Shown here one piece after another: positions 5,218 to 6,543 of a stretch of DNA of 6,543 bases; position 1 is the stretch's first letter; the number at the start of each line of letters is the position of its first letter. The notes beneath the pieces were generated by a model. It had not been told where the DNA came from. It made no database searches and saw nothing but the letters and a program-made list of their open reading frames with translations. The stretch spans positions 1-6,543 of the forward strand of contig CAMCOJ010000122.1 in assembly GCA_945876405.1 (NCBI GenBank), in the 5' to 3' direction. The position numbers and the translations under genes were made by a program. This stretch comes from an uncultured Ruminococcus sp. (GTDB lineage Bacteria > Bacillota > Clostridia > Oscillospirales > Ruminococcaceae).

Positions 5218-6543
5218 CTTTTCCTGAGCATCACGTTCAGCCCTCAGATAATCCTCAAGAACCTTGCGGCAGTAGTCCATCCCTCTGCTCCTGCTTTTTG
5301 ATTCCTGATACTCTTTATTCAGCCGGTTTCTTTCTTCAATAAGCGCATCTCTCTGCTTCTTCAGACGTTCTGAACTGTCAATGGTCCTGTCCGGAAACAT
5401 CTCCTTAAGTGTCGCTCTGGAACCGGCAAACGCCTCAAGCTCTGAGGTGTATTTTTTTGCGTATTTTTTCTTTGCTGAATCCGATGGAAGACTCCTGTAT
5501 TCTTCATGAAAAGGAAGATATTTTTCATACTTTCTTACAGCCGTAATCTGCTCTGATTTTACAGTTATGCGGTTCTGAATTTCATTGAGTTCACCTACTA
5601 TATGACTTCGTTTTGCATGCTCAGTAAGAGCAAGATTATGAAGCTCATCCATGCTGCTTACTCCGTATTCTGACATCATATTTATAACATCAGAAGCCAG
5701 CTTCATATTATGAAGATCAGCAAACCTGGTACCTGAATATTTACTCTCCGAACTGATTACCGGGGTATAGTTTACTTCCGGTTCTGAAAACATCCGTATA
5801 CGCTTAACAAGCTGAGGAACCTCATAGTACCATCCCAGCGTTCTGGCACGACTGCATCTCTGCTGATCAGGCATTCGGAACTTCAGATTAATAACCTTAT
5901 CCGGACTGTATACTACTTCGATATTTCTTTCGCGCATTCTCCTGAGAAAATCATCAAAATCCTTTGACTGCATTACGCATTCATCTATTGCAAGTTTGAG
6001 TCTTGATTTCCATGAGAGTTTCAGATTATCCTGCTGCCATTCATACCAGCACTTACCCTTTCCCCGCTCAGCATTTTCAATCACAGACAGGCCGTGTTCA
6101 AGGCAAATCTGATCACTTACTTCTCTGAGTTTTTCCCATTTATGACCTCCTCTGTTTTCCAGTGATTCAAATGATTTTCCATTGCAGATATTGGTGTTAT
6201 TAAATATAACATGACAGTGAATATGATTCCTGTCATTATGAACTGCAATAACGTACTGATACTGCTCTTTCAGAAACTTTTCCGCTGTAAGGATTCCTAT
6301 TTCCAGAGCTTCTTCCTCGTTGACTTCTCCGGGATTAAAACTCTGATAGTAATGAAAAGATAAATTTGTCGTCCGTCCGGTTCCGTTAGCACGTACAGTC
6401 TCAAAATTTTCAGCAGCTTTCTCAGGGTTATTGCTGCATGCAAAGTTGGAAACATACCTTCCGTTTTCTGTTTTTTCCGGATCCGTTATGTATTTTAACG
6501 CCTTAACTTCTGTAGAAGTGACTGCATGGATAGCTGTTGCTGC
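5191..6543 (-). CDS. Relaxase/mobilisation nuclease (VirD2/MOBP-like), N-terminal end just outside
   Basis: 450 residues are visible and the frame is open to the right edge. The first visible residues, AATAIHAV, match the usual start of the family, so probably only one or a few residues are missing. A GTG at 6084 is internal and not the start. Relaxases nick one strand at oriT and stay linked to it for transfer. Motifs, counted from the edge: the likely nicking tyrosine Y18 in LKYITDPEKT, aligning with the KYITD tyrosine of RP4 TraI; a conserved FxPGEV-type segment at 69-74 (FNPGEV); and the metal-binding motif III at 102-115, HNDRNHIHCHVIFN, with H102, H107, H109 and H111. LEHGLSVI (148-155) ends the catalytic domain. 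The C-terminal 150 residues are charged and coiled-coil-like (about 308-343 and 388-448), probably for oriT or coupling-protein contacts. No oriT is visible; it probably lies upstream, outside the window. Confidence 0.92.
   Translation of the reverse strand, partial: AATAIHAVTSTEVKALKYITDPEKTENGRYVSNFACSNNPEKAAENFETVRANGTGRTTNLSFHYYQSFNPGEVNEEEALEIGILTAEKFLKEQYQYVIAVHNDRNHIHCHVIFNNTNICNGKSFESLENRGGHKWEKLREVSDQICLEHGLSVIENAERGKGKCWYEWQQDNLKLSWKSRLKLAIDECVMQSKDFDDFLRRMRERNIEVVYSPDKVINLKFRMPDQQRCSRARTLGWYYEVPQLVKRIRMFSEPEVNYTPVISSESKYSGTRFADLHNMKLASDVINMMSEYGVSSMDELHNLALTEHAKRSHIVGELNEIQNRITVKSEQITAVRKYEKYLPFHEEYRSLPSDSAKKKYAKKYTSELEAFAGSRATLKEMFPDRTIDSSERLKKQRDALIEERNRLNKEYQESKSRSRGMDYCRKVLEDYLRAERDAQEKKKQKNDLE

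Noticed and set aside
5191..6084. Relaxase starting at the GTG at 6084 (297 aa)
   Set aside because: The same frame stays open to 6543 and the upstream part encodes the catalytic motifs (KYITD tyrosine and the HxDxxNHIHxH motif), so the GTG is an internal valine.

Overview
The window looks like a maintenance and transfer segment of a mobile element (a mobilisable plasmid, or an integrated element derived from one) from a low-to-moderate G+C Gram-positive anaerobe. The best guess is a Ruminococcus-like member of the Clostridia. This rests on strong Gram-positive Shine-Dalgarno sites, consensus sigma-A promoters, a TnpV-like protein, a Gram-positive-style single-pass surface protein and a VirD2/MOBP-like relaxase. 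The host assignment is inference; no marker gene is present.

Layout, right to left. From the right edge to 5191 (minus strand) lies an almost complete relaxase; only the extreme N-terminus is outside. It converges with no spacer on a small plus-strand gene (4897-5190) encoding a zinc ribbon joined to a ribbon-helix-helix (RHH) domain. Between that gene and the leftward operon is a 221-bp divergent control region (4676-4896). It holds two near-consensus extended -10 promoters, a perfect 30-bp palindrome at the start site of the leftward promoter, and repeats of the same ATTAGT/ACTAAT element at the start site of the rightward promoter. Leftward from 4675 runs a tightly packed operon: ssb, parA, parB, a secreted or membrane-anchored acidic protein, a TnpV-like protein, a 313-aa protein with an RHH-like segment, and a cysteine-rich protein with a basic tail that runs off the left edge. 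Spacings are 17 nt, 1 nt, a 4-nt overlap, 7 nt, 10 nt (or an 8-nt overlap if the upstream start is used) and a 1-nt TAATG overlap. Translational coupling is therefore likely along the operon.

How it may work together: the SSB protects single-stranded DNA during replication or transfer, ParA/ParB segregate the element, and the relaxase nicks it for mobilisation. The zinc-ribbon/RHH protein is the obvious candidate repressor of both divergent promoters. This arrangement is analogous to the RHH omega regulator of pSM19035, which binds repeats over the promoters of partition genes and of its own gene. That role is inferred from gene position and site placement, not proven. No replication initiator, transposase, integrase, oriT, RNA gene or CRISPR array was recognised.

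The least explained parts, and the most interesting, are the divergent palindrome control region, the 313-aa RHH-containing protein of unknown function, and a surface protein translationally coupled to parB.
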